Source of the DNA: Phenylobacterium aquaticum
Lineage (GTDB): Bacteria; Pseudomonadota; Alphaproteobacteria; Caulobacterales; Caulobacteraceae
Direction of reading: 5' to 3'
Length of the DNA stretch: 32,130 nucleotides
Assembly: GCF_947378715.1 (NCBI RefSeq)
Contig: NZ_CANCLE010000024.1
Location: forward strand, 1 to 32,130
The number at the start of each line of letters is the position of its first letter. Position 1 is the first letter of the stretch. Positions 16,934 through 24,666 of this stretch are shown here, in pieces. Under the pieces are notes generated by a model that was given only the letters and a program-made list of their open reading frames with translations, did no database searches and had not been told where the DNA came from. A program made the position numbers and the translations under genes.

Positions 16934-19459
16934 GTGCGTACGGAACCGGCGAGGATCGAGCGCAGGCCCCTGGAGCGGGCCGGCGCCGTGGTCGAGGTCC
17001 TGGCCCCCTCGAGCTGGACCGATGCCCGGGTCGAGGCCTGGCTGGACTGGGCCCAGGGCGAGACCGACCTGCCGTCCGCTATCTTCCGTCGCGCTGAGAT
17101 CATCGCCGAACTGGGCGAGGCCCAGGGTCTGTTCGCCGACGCCGCGGCACGCGCGGGCTTCCGCCGCGACCTGGGCGCCGCCCTGCTGACCGGCAAGCTC
17201 GCGCTCTCCGAACCGTCCTTCGCGCGCCCTCTGCGAGTGGTCGAGGCGACCGATCCGGCCGCCGGCGCCACGCTGGGCCAATTGCGCGCCGAGCGCCGGG
17301 GCCGCGCCGCCGCCCGCGCCTCGGCGCATGAGCTCAGCCGCCGCCTGCAGGCGGTGATGGACGCCATCCTGCGCTGTGAGGGCGATCCGGCGACGTGCGC
17401 TGATCCGGCGGGCAATCCCGGCCTGGCCCGCGCCGCCGAAGCCGCCCGCACCGCCGGGGCCAGCGACCCGATGATCCTGGACGCCATGACCCTGGCCCGA
17501 ACCGGCGAGAACCTCTGGGACGCCCAGCTGTTGTTCGAGACCGGCGAGGGCGTGGATCTGATCTGCGCCGCTAGGGGCGAGCCGCAAGGCGCTATCGCCG
17601 ACGCCCTGGCCGCCACCGCCTGGGAGACCGGGGCGGTGATCGCCGGCTTCGACCTGGAGGCGTCCGGCCGGCTGGCGGAGGCGGGACGACCGACGCGCGC
17701 GGCCCTGGACCTGATGGTTTTCGGGATGGGCGAGACCTTCGACACCGAAAGCTTCGAGGATGCGGTGCGGATCGCCACCCTGGCCTTGGCCGCCGCCGGC
17801 GGGCCCGTCGCCCTCGGCCTGGCGGGCATGGCCGACTGGCTGACCGCCCAGGGCCTCGCCTATGATTCGCTGCAGGGCCGCCGCGCCGCCCGCCGCATCT
17901 TCCTGCAGGCCCATGAGATCGTCGCCCGGACCGCCAAGCTGCAGGGCGGGCTGGCGGTGTTCGACGATCCCGACCTGGCCCTGAAGCTCGGCGGCGCCCC
18001 GACGGGCGGCGCGCCGGGCCTGGGCGCCGTGACCGTGGCTGAGACCGAGGACGGCGTCCTGACCCGGGTGCTGAGCGAGGCGACCCTCCAGGGCCTGAAG
18101 GTCCTGGGGATCGACGCCGCCGAGGCCCGCGCTGTGTTGCTGGGCCGTCACGACCTCGCCGAGGCGCCCGGCATCGACCACGCCGCTCTGCAGGCCCGGG
18201 GCTTCACCGAGCATGAGATCGCCGCCGTTGAGGCCGCCCTGCCCTTCGCTGCGCGGCTGGCCGACGCCGTTTCGCCCCAGACCATTGATCCGGGCTTCCT
18301 GTCCGACGTATTAGGCGTCACTGACGCCGAACTGGCCGATCCGGACCTCGACCTGCTCTCGCGCATGGGCTTCACGCCTCAGCAGATCGGCGCGGCCGAG
18401 ACCTATGCCCTGGGCGGCGGCAGCCTGGCCGAGGCCGCCTTCCTGACCCCCGACCAGCGCGCGGTGTTCCAGAGCGCCGACGAGCTCGGCCCCGGCCCCT
18501 ATTTCGCGATGATGGCGGCGCTGGCCCCGGTGCTCGACATCCCGCCGGTGGCGGAGCTGGAGCTTGAGTGGGACACCAGCCCGCTCGACGCCCGCGCCCT
18601 GCTGGCCGAGGCCGCCCTGGCCGGCGCGCCAGCCATCCGCATCCGCCGCATGGAGCCACCGGCCCATCTGGTGCTGGATCTCCCCAGATTGCCCGAAGCC
18701 GCGCCCCGCCCGCTTCGGTCGGCCGAGCCCGAGCCCATCGCGGCGGCCGCGCCACCGCCGAAAGAACGGATCGTCGAGCGCATCGTCGAGCGCGACCGCA
18801 CCCGCCGCAAATTGCCCGACCGCCGCAAGGGCTATATCCAGAAGGCGGCCGTGGGCGGCCACAAGGTCTACCTCCACACCGGCGAATATGATGACGGCGA
18901 GCTGGGTGAGATCTTCATCGACATGCACAAGGAAGGCGCCGCCTTCCGCTCTCTGATGAACAATTTCGCCATCGGCATCTCGATCGGCCTGCAATACGGC
19001 GTGCCGCTGGAGGAATTCGTCGACGCCTTCGTCTTCACCCGCTTCGAGCCGGCCGGACCGGTGACCGGCAATGATCAGGTGAAGTCGGCGACCTCGATCC
19101 TCGACTATATCTTCCGCGAGCTCGGCATTTCCTATCTGGACCGCCAGGAACTGGCCAACGCCGACGGGGAACTGAACGCCGACGGCCTGGGCCGGGGCGC
19201 CGCCGAGGGCGAACCCGACCTGACCACCGATCCGCAGCCGGCCTCGCACTTCATTTCACGGGGCTTCTCGCGGGGCGCGACCCCGGACAATCTGGTGTTC
19301 CTGCCCAGCGCCGGCGGACGCGGCGGCGGCTTCGGTCGGGTCGAGGCCGATGTCTGCGCAGCCTGCGGCGACGTGGCCGTGGTCCGCAAGGGCGCGAGCC
19401 TGATCTGCGAGACCTGCGGCGTGCGCGCGAGCCCCAAGGACGAGGACCGGGCGGGCTGA
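16934..19459 (+). CDS. Degenerate NrdJ-like protein (TSCPD domain), probable ribonucleotide reductase pseudoenzyme
   Basis: 841 residues in an unbroken frame; related along most of its length to the ~1200-residue B12-dependent ribonucleotide reductase. Segments I can align from memory: RCEGDPATCADPAGNP (147-162), FDTESFEDAVRIATLAL, residual APTGG (355-359; PTGT in NrdJ), HDLAEAPGIDHAALQARGFT (~406-425), and a strongly conserved end from RKLPDRRKGY (~625) with HKVYLHTGEYDDGELGEIFID and EEFVDAFVFTRFEP, then a zinc ribbon Cys808/811/825/828. The expected N-P-C-S-E motif reads G-R-L-A-E (245-249), so the radical Cys and Asn are absent; KTINMPN and the adjacent barrel strands are missing. It should not reduce nucleotides. 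GTG 16934 has AGGAG at 16921-16925, 8 nt upstream. NrdR-like boxes precede it. A genuine RNR must lie elsewhere. A regulatory or scaffold role is possible but unproven. Confidence 0.85.
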   Translation: MRTEPARIERRPLERAGAVVEVLAPSSWTDARVEAWLDWAQGETDLPSAIFRRAEIIAELGEAQGLFADAAARAGFRRDLGAALLTGKLALSEPSFARPLRVVEATDPAAGATLGQLRAERRGRAAARASAHELSRRLQAVMDAILRCEGDPATCADPAGNPGLARAAEAARTAGASDPMILDAMTLARTGENLWDAQLLFETGEGVDLICAARGEPQGAIADALAATAWETGAVIAGFDLEASGRLAEAGRPTRAALDLMVFGMGETFDTESFEDAVRIATLALAAAGGPVALGLAGMADWLTAQGLAYDSLQGRRAARRIFLQAHEIVARTAKLQGGLAVFDDPDLALKLGGAPTGGAPGLGAVTVAETEDGVLTRVLSEATLQGLKVLGIDAAEARAVLLGRHDLAEAPGIDHAALQARGFTEHEIAAVEAALPFAARLADAVSPQTIDPGFLSDVLGVTDAELADPDLDLLSRMGFTPQQIGAAETYALGGGSLAEAAFLTPDQRAVFQSADELGPGPYFAMMAALAPVLDIPPVAELELEWDTSPLDARALLAEAALAGAPAIRIRRMEPPAHLVLDLPRLPEAAPRPLRSAEPEPIAAAAPPPKERIVERIVERDRTRRKLPDRRKGYIQKAAVGGHKVYLHTGEYDDGELGEIFIDMHKEGAAFRSLMNNFAIGISIGLQYGVPLEEFVDAFVFTRFEPAGPVTGNDQVKSATSILDYIFRELGISYLDRQELANADGELNADGLGRGAAEGEPDLTTDPQPASHFISRGFSRGATPDNLVFLPSAGGRGGGFGRVEADVCAACGDVAVVRKGASLICETCGVRASPKDEDRAG

Positions 19460-19462
19460 ACC

Positions 19463-19780
19463 CTATCGCGCGCCCAGCCGCGCCAGCACCGCTCGGGGGA
19501 TGTTGAAGTCCCGGATGATGGCGTCGTGGCCGCGCAGGCCACAGGCTTCCCTCTGGATGAAGAAGGCCCAGACGGCCTGGGCGGCGGCCTTGAGCAGGGC
19601 CTCGCGGCCCTCGGCCTCCAGCGCGTCGGGATCTTCCAGCCGGGCCAGGGCCGCCTCGGCCGCCCGGCCCATCCGGCCCAGGGCGCCCGCCTTCTCTCCC
19701 GCGATCTCCTGCTCCAGGCTGCCGGCCCCGGTCTCGAACCGGAAGGCGCTGGACGGGGTCTGGGGCGGGCGAAGGGCCAT
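19463..19780 (-). CDS. Small conserved protein, DUF6665-like (105 aa)
   Basis: Unknown function. 105 residues, predicted mainly helical and soluble: a short N-terminal tail (MALRPPQTPSSAF), a Leu/Glu/Ala-rich helix (SLEQEIAGEKAGALGRMGRAAEAAL), then AVWAFFIQREACGLRGHDAII and a C-terminal NIPRAVLARLG. The pattern resembles what I recall as DUF6665 in alphaproteobacteria, a tentative match. The frame extends upstream to 20341 antisense to the pentapeptide gene, but AGGAG 6 nt before ATG 19780 fixes the start. It converges on the NrdJ-like gene with only 3 nt between stops. Confidence 0.7.
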   Translation of the reverse strand: MALRPPQTPSSAFRFETGAGSLEQEIAGEKAGALGRMGRAAEAALARLEDPDALEAEGREALLKAAAQAVWAFFIQREACGLRGHDAIIRDFNIPRAVLARLGAR

Positions 19781-19885
19781 GAGGTCTCCTGACCGCATCC
19801 TAGCAGAGCTTCCGGCGTGGTCACCTGGCCTTAAGCTTGCTGGACCTATCTGGGGGTCGAGCCCCGATTGGAGCCCTGCGCCACT

Positions 19886-20374
19886 ATGAAACCGCTGTTG
19901 ATCGCGAGCCTGATTGTGAGCCTGGCCCTGCCGGCCGTCGCCCTGGCCCAGAACGCCGGCCAGATCGCCAGCGCCCGGCGCGGCGCAAGCTGCCCTGGAT
20001 GCAACCTGTTCCAGGCTGATTTCTCCGGTCTTGAACTCAAGGGCCGCAATTTCACCGGCGCGCGGCTGCGCCAAGCCGACCTCAGCCTGGCGGTGATGAA
20101 CCGCACCAGCTTCGCCCGGACCGACCTGCGCGACGTCAACGCCTATGGCGGGGTGTTCTCCTCGGCCAGCTTCGCGGGCGCCGATCTGACGCACGCCAGT
20201 TTCGTCGGAACCTATTTGCAGGGGGCCAATCTTGCGGGCGCCCGGCTGGACGGGACCAATTTTTCCGGCGCAGAGATGAACCACGCCCGGGGCCTCAGCC
20301 AGGCGCAACTCAACCGGGCGTGTGGCGACGAAGCGACCCACCTTCCCCCTGGGTTGCGAATTCCCGCATGCTAA
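19886..20374 (+). CDS. Secreted pentapeptide-repeat protein (first of tandem pair)
   Basis: 162 residues. A signal peptide (about 1-21, ending ALAQ) is followed by a short cap with Cys36-Pro-Gly-Cys39, then pentapeptide repeats of A(D/N)LXX type (about 41-135: FQADFSG, GRNFTGARLRQADLS, FAGADLTHASF, LQGANLAGARLDGTNF) predicted to form a right-handed four-sided beta-helix. The C-terminal cap LSQAQLNRACGDEATHLPPGL...C has two more Cys and matches the cap of the next gene. An in-frame TTG at 19868 exists, but ATG 19886 begins the signal peptide. Likely periplasmic; function unknown. Confidence 0.85.
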   Translation: MKPLLIASLIVSLALPAVALAQNAGQIASARRGASCPGCNLFQADFSGLELKGRNFTGARLRQADLSLAVMNRTSFARTDLRDVNAYGGVFSSASFAGADLTHASFVGTYLQGANLAGARLDGTNFSGAEMNHARGLSQAQLNRACGDEATHLPPGLRIPAC

Positions 20375-20398
20375 AGCTCAAGAATTACCGCGATTTAA

Positions 20399-20432
20399 GT
20401 AGCCTGATGGTCCACTGACGGGCAGAGGCTAC
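20399..20432 (+). promoter_or_regulatory. 7-bp inverted repeat over the ribosome site of the second pentapeptide gene
   Basis: GTAGCCT (20399-20405) and AGGCTAC (20426-20432) are exact inverse copies with a 20-nt loop. The AGAGG ribosome site (20424-20428) lies in the 3' arm, 8 nt before ATG 20437. Could regulate translation; chance not excluded. Confidence 0.3.
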
Positions 20433-20436
20433 ACCC

Positions 20437-21330
20437 ATGGTTCGTTCCGCCAGCTCCCGTGTGTCCCGCCTGGTTCGCCGCCTTATCGTGCTGGCGGCCG
20501 CCCTCTCGATTCTGCCCGTGGCCGCCCAGGCCATGACCATGGACGGCGACAAGGAAGTCGCCCGCATGGTCTCGTTCGGCGGCTCATGCTCCAAGTGCGA
20601 GCTCTCGGGGCGCAGGCTGAACGGCGCTCATTTCGACGGGGCCGATTTCGGCGGCGCGTCCCTGGTGGGGTCGGACCTGCGGGAGGCGCGCTTCACCGGC
20701 GCCAATTTCGCCAATGCCGATCTGTCCCGCGCCGACCTGTCCGACGCCCATATGCTGGGCGCGAACTTCAGCGGCGCGAACCTGTCCAACGCCCGCTTCC
20801 GCGACACCCAGGCGCCCGGCGTGAACTTCGTCCGCGCCAGCATGGCCAATATCGACATGCGCGACACCCACGCCGAGGGTGCGGTGTTCTCTGACGCCAA
20901 TATCTCCAGCGGCCAGTTCGACGATGCTGTGCTGAACGGCGCAGTGATGGTCCGGGTCCACGCGGCCAACGCCAGCTTCCGCGACTCCCAGATGACCGGC
21001 GCCACCATGTCGGGCGGGAATTTCTCCGGCGCCTCGTTCCGCGACACCGATCTGACGGCGGCGATCATGACCGGGGGGATGTTCTCCGGCGCGGACTTCC
21101 GTGACGCCGACCTGACCCAGGCCCAGCTCTACGGGACAGATCTTTCGCGGGTGAAGAACCTGGTCCAGGACCAGCTGAACGACGCCTGCGCGGACGGATC
21201 CACTCGCCTGCCCGCAGGGCTGGTGGCCAGGACCTGCCGCGGAAGCCGCTGGTCGCCCCGGCCGCCACGCATGCCGGTCGCGCCCGTCGCTCCGGCGCCC
21301 CCAGCCCCTCCGGCTCCGCCGAGGTACTGA
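20437..21330 (+). CDS. Secreted pentapeptide-repeat protein (second of tandem pair)
   Basis: 297 residues, a longer paralogue of the preceding gene. A basic N-terminus and hydrophobic signal (about 1-32, ending AAQA) precede a cap with Cys51-Ser-Lys-Cys54. About 30 pentapeptide units follow (roughly 58-245; e.g. FDGADFGGASLVGSDLREA, FTGANFANADLSRADLSDA, FSGADFRDADLTQAQL). The cap LVQDQLNDACADGSTRLPAGLVARTC again carries two Cys and parallels its neighbour. The tail is Arg then Pro/Ala-rich (VAPVAPAPPAPPAPPRY). The 62-nt gap suggests co-transcription. Probably periplasmic. Some pentapeptide proteins mimic DNA and protect gyrase, but a signal peptide makes that role unlikely here. Confidence 0.87.
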   Translation: MVRSASSRVSRLVRRLIVLAAALSILPVAAQAMTMDGDKEVARMVSFGGSCSKCELSGRRLNGAHFDGADFGGASLVGSDLREARFTGANFANADLSRADLSDAHMLGANFSGANLSNARFRDTQAPGVNFVRASMANIDMRDTHAEGAVFSDANISSGQFDDAVLNGAVMVRVHAANASFRDSQMTGATMSGGNFSGASFRDTDLTAAIMTGGMFSGADFRDADLTQAQLYGTDLSRVKNLVQDQLNDACADGSTRLPAGLVARTCRGSRWSPRPPRMPVAPVAPAPPAPPAPPRY

Positions 21331-21341
21331 GGGCCTGGAGT

Positions 21342-21371
21342 TTGCCCGCCTAGACCTTGCCCGCCTAGACC
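21342..21371. repeat. Exact 15-nt tandem duplication at the aspS stop codon
   Basis: TTGCCCGCCTAGACC occurs twice in direct succession (21342-21356, 21357-21371). On the minus strand each copy carries an in-frame TAG, so aspS has its stop duplicated 15 nt downstream. Recent slippage or unequal copying is likely. Confidence 0.85.
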
Positions 21372-23143
21372 TTGATCGGCGGGGCGGTGCGGATGTGCAG
21401 TTCCTTGAGCTGCTTGTCGGTCACGTCCGACGGCGCGTTCATCAACAGGTCCTGACCCTGCTGGTTCAGCGGGAAGGCGATGACCTCGCGGATCGCCGTC
21501 TGGCCAGCCAGCAGCATGACGATGCGGTCGATGCCAGGGGCCAGGCCGCCGTGGGGCGGCGCGCCGTGCCTAAAGGCGTTCAGCATGCCGCCAAACTGTT
21601 CCTCGACCACGCTGGGGCCGTAGCCGGCGATATCGAAGGCCTTGAGCATCACGTCGGGACGATGGTTCCGCACCGCGCCGGAGCAGAGCTCGTAACCGTT
21701 GCAGACGATGTCGTACTGGTAGGCCAGGATGTCCAAGGGGTCCTTGGTCTCCAGCGCCTCCAGCTCGCCTTGCGGCATGGAGAAGGGGTTGTGCGAGAAG
21801 TCGACGTGGTTGGTCTCCTCGTTCATCTCGAACATCGGGAAGTCGACGATCCAGACGAACTCGAAGCGGTTCTCGTCCACGAGGCCGAGGTCGGTCCCGA
21901 CCTTGGTGCGGGCGGAGCCGGCGAACTTGTAGAAGACCTTCGGATCGCCGGCGACGAAGAAGGCCGCGTCACCCTGGCCCAGGCCCAATTGGCCCATGAC
22001 CGCGTCGGTCTTTTCAGCGCCGAGGTTCTTGGCGATCGGGCCGCCCCAGGCGCCCTGGTCTTCGCTCCAGAAGATGTAGCCCAGGCCAGGCTGCCCCTCG
22101 CCCTGGGCCCAGCTGTTCATGCGGTCGCAGAAGGCGCGTGAGCCGCCCTTGGGGGCCGGCACGGCCCACACGGCGTTCTTGGCGTCTTCCAGGATACGGG
22201 CGAACAGGCCAAAGCCGCCGCCCCGGAACCGCTCGGAGACGTCCTGCATGATGATCGGGTTGCGCAGGTCCGGCTTGTCGGACCCGTACTTGGAGATGCT
22301 CTCCCGATAGGGAATGCGCGGGAACGGATAGGGGGTCACCGGCTTGCCGTCCGAGAACTCCTCGAACACGCCGTGCATCACCGGCTCGATGGCCGCGAAG
22401 ATGTCCTCCTGGGTGACGAAGCTCATCTCGACGTCGAGCTGGTAGAATTCCAGGCTGCGGTCGGCGCGCAGGTCCTCGTCGCGGAAGCAGGGCGCGATCT
22501 GGAAATAGCGGTCGAAACCCGAGACCATCAGCAGCTGCTTGAACTGCTGCGGCGCCTGCGGCAGGGCGTAGAACTTGGACGGATGCAGGCGCGAGGGCAC
22601 TAGGAAGTCGCGCGCGCCTTCCGGCGACGAGGCCGTCAGGATCGGGGTCTGATACTCCAGGAACCCCTGGCCGATCATGCGGTTGCGGATCGAGTGAATG
22701 ACCTTGGAGCGCAGGACGATGTTCTTGTGCAGGGTCTCGCGACGCAGGTCGAGATAGCGGTGCTTCAGCCGGATCTCTTCCGGATAGTCAGGCTCGCCAA
22801 ACACCGGCAGCGGCAGCTCTGCGGCTTCCGACAGCACGTCCACCGAGGTGACGCGAATCTCGACCCCGCCGGTGGGCAGGTTCGGATTGATGGTCTCGGC
22901 CGTGCGGGCCACGACCTCGCCGTCGACGCGGATCACGCTCTCGGCGCGCAGGCGCTCGACGAGGCTGAAGCCCGGGGTCTCGGGCGCAAGCACCAGCTGG
23001 GTCAGGCCGTAATGGTCGCGCAGGTCGATGAAGACCAGCCCGCCATGGTCGCGCTTGCGATGGATCCAGCCCGACAGGCGGACCGGCTGACCGGTGTCGG
23101 CGGCGCGAAGCGCGCCGCAGGTATGAGTGCGATAGGCGTGCAT
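21365..23143 (-). CDS. aspS: Aspartyl-tRNA synthetase (bacterial type)
   Basis: Charges tRNA-Asp; 592 residues, normal length for the bacterial form with a GAD insertion. N-terminal anticodon-binding OB domain (about 1-105: RLSGWIHRKRDHGGLVFIDLRD), class II catalytic core with motif 2 FRDEDLRADRSLEFYQLDVEMSF, the GAD domain (about 300-415), and motif 3 GLAPGIDRIVMLL near the end. In many alphaproteobacteria AspRS also charges tRNA-Asn for GatCAB amidation; whether this one does cannot be judged here. ATG 23143; the upstream ~95 nt carries a G9/C9 run (23189-23197) and a lone TTGACA on the minus strand (23208-23203). Confidence 0.97.
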   Translation of the reverse strand: MHAYRTHTCGALRAADTGQPVRLSGWIHRKRDHGGLVFIDLRDHYGLTQLVLAPETPGFSLVERLRAESVIRVDGEVVARTAETINPNLPTGGVEIRVTSVDVLSEAAELPLPVFGEPDYPEEIRLKHRYLDLRRETLHKNIVLRSKVIHSIRNRMIGQGFLEYQTPILTASSPEGARDFLVPSRLHPSKFYALPQAPQQFKQLLMVSGFDRYFQIAPCFRDEDLRADRSLEFYQLDVEMSFVTQEDIFAAIEPVMHGVFEEFSDGKPVTPYPFPRIPYRESISKYGSDKPDLRNPIIMQDVSERFRGGGFGLFARILEDAKNAVWAVPAPKGGSRAFCDRMNSWAQGEGQPGLGYIFWSEDQGAWGGPIAKNLGAEKTDAVMGQLGLGQGDAAFFVAGDPKVFYKFAGSARTKVGTDLGLVDENRFEFVWIVDFPMFEMNEETNHVDFSHNPFSMPQGELEALETKDPLDILAYQYDIVCNGYELCSGAVRNHRPDVMLKAFDIAGYGPSVVEEQFGGMLNAFRHGAPPHGGLAPGIDRIVMLLAGQTAIREVIAFPLNQQGQDLLMNAPSDVTDKQLKELHIRTAPPIKV

Positions 23144-23240
23144 GGGACTGTGCTAAGGCTCAGAAAATCAAGGCGCGGAAGGGCGCATGGGGGGGGGCGG
23201 AATGTCAAGGTGAGGCGACGTTGACGCCCGCCTTCAAGGC

Positions 23241-24584
23241 TCACTTCTCCGGATGGGTCAGCGCCTGATAGGTCAGGGTCCGGGCCATGGTCCCCAGGTC
23301 ATCACCGCCGCCCCGGCCGAACCGCTGGATCATACCGACGAAATAGAGGTCGTTGGTGGGGTCGATCCAGAACCAGGTGCCGGCCGCGCCGCCCCAGCTC
23401 ATTTCGCCCTTGCCGCCCAGGCTGCCGGCCTTGCGGGGATCATTGACCACCGCGAAGTCGAGCCCGAAGCCCACGGCCTCATTGAAATACTGGCCGGACG
23501 TGCCGTTCGAGGTCACCAGCACGCTTTGCGGGATGACATTGGTCCCCATCAGCTCGACAGCGGCGGGCGACAGGATGCGCACCCCGTCCAGCTCGCCCTT
23601 GTTGAGGATCATCTGGGCGAAGCGGCCATAGTCGGTCGTGGTCGAGACCAGGCCGCCGCCGCCGGACTCCATGGCCGGCGGCTTGGTGTAGTCGGGCATT
23701 CTCCCGCCGAACAGGTTGTCCGCGGCCGCGAGCTTTCCGGTCCTCGGATCGATGACATAGACCTTGGCCAGGCGCGAGGCCTTGTCAGGCCCGGTGTAGA
23801 AGGCCGTGTCATTCATCTTCAGCGGGCCGAACACCCGCTGTTGCAGGAAATCGCCGAATTTCTGGCCGCTGATCTTCTCGACGATGTAGCCCTGGACGTC
23901 GACCGAGGCCGAATAGGACCAGCTGGTTCCCGGCTGGAACATCAGCGGGATGTCGGCCATCCGGTTGATCATCTCCTGCAGGCTCGACGCGCCCAGCACG
24001 CGCCGGTCGCGGAACATCTTGTCCACCGGGTGCTTGTCGCCCAGGCCGTAGCCGAAGCCGGCTGTGTGACTCATGATCTCGCGCATGGTCGGCGGGCGAT
24101 TGGCGGGGACGGTGATCATGTTCCCCTTGTCGTCGACCCCGGTCATGACCTTGAGGTCCTTGAACTCCGGCACGAACTTGGTGACCGGATCGTCCAGCTT
24201 CCACTTGCCCTCTTCGAACAGGATCATCATCGCCACCCCGGTCAGGGGCTTGGACATCGAATAGATGCGGAACATGGCGTCGCGATCCATCGGCGCCGCC
24301 GTGGCCAGGTCCTTCTGGCCATAGGTGTTGAAGGCCACGACCTTGCCATGGCGGACCAGCAGGGTGGTCATCCCCGCCACCCGGCCCTGGGCCACGGTTC
24401 CCGCCATATAGGCGTCGAGCTTCTTCAGCCGCGCGGCATCGAAGCCGACGGATTCCGGCGCCACGATCCTGGGCGCGGCGGTCTCATGCGCCGAGGCCGG
24501 CGTCTTGGCGGTCGCCTGCCCCCCGCCGACCATGAGGCCGAAGGCGACGAAAGCGGTCGCAAATAGTCTGGCGCGTGGCGTCAT
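23241..24584 (-). CDS. Serine hydrolase, beta-lactamase/family VIII esterase type
   Basis: Secreted serine hydrolase of 447 residues in the beta-lactamase (class C/PBP-like) superfamily. Signal peptide about 1-26 (ending GQATAK). The catalytic Ser109-Met-Ser-Lys112 (SxxK) is in FRIYSMSKPLTG; Tyr225 in SYSAS is the likely base; HTAGFGYG and SWGGAAGTWFWIDP are typical of family VIII carboxylesterases, in which the KTG box is replaced. Such proteins are usually esterases or peptidases and not true beta-lactamases. ATG 24584 has AGGGGGAT upstream; the frame extends beyond it antisense-free into the parC 3' end, but no signal peptide would then form. It lies 82 nt after parC on the same strand. 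Confidence 0.9.
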   Translation of the reverse strand: MTPRARLFATAFVAFGLMVGGGQATAKTPASAHETAAPRIVAPESVGFDAARLKKLDAYMAGTVAQGRVAGMTTLLVRHGKVVAFNTYGQKDLATAAPMDRDAMFRIYSMSKPLTGVAMMILFEEGKWKLDDPVTKFVPEFKDLKVMTGVDDKGNMITVPANRPPTMREIMSHTAGFGYGLGDKHPVDKMFRDRRVLGASSLQEMINRMADIPLMFQPGTSWSYSASVDVQGYIVEKISGQKFGDFLQQRVFGPLKMNDTAFYTGPDKASRLAKVYVIDPRTGKLAAADNLFGGRMPDYTKPPAMESGGGGLVSTTTDYGRFAQMILNKGELDGVRILSPAAVELMGTNVIPQSVLVTSNGTSGQYFNEAVGFGLDFAVVNDPRKAGSLGGKGEMSWGGAAGTWFWIDPTNDLYFVGMIQRFGRGGGDDLGTMARTLTYQALTHPEK

Positions 24585-24666
24585 GGCGAGATCCCCCTGG
24601 AATTGCCCCGTCTGGACGCGGGTCCTTTGAGTTGAGCTAACCCAACCGCCGCTCAGGCGAAAGCCC

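Noticed and set aside
23203..23208. TTGACA as the aspS promoter -35
   Set aside because: No acceptable -10 at 10-18 nt in either E. coli or Caulobacter style.
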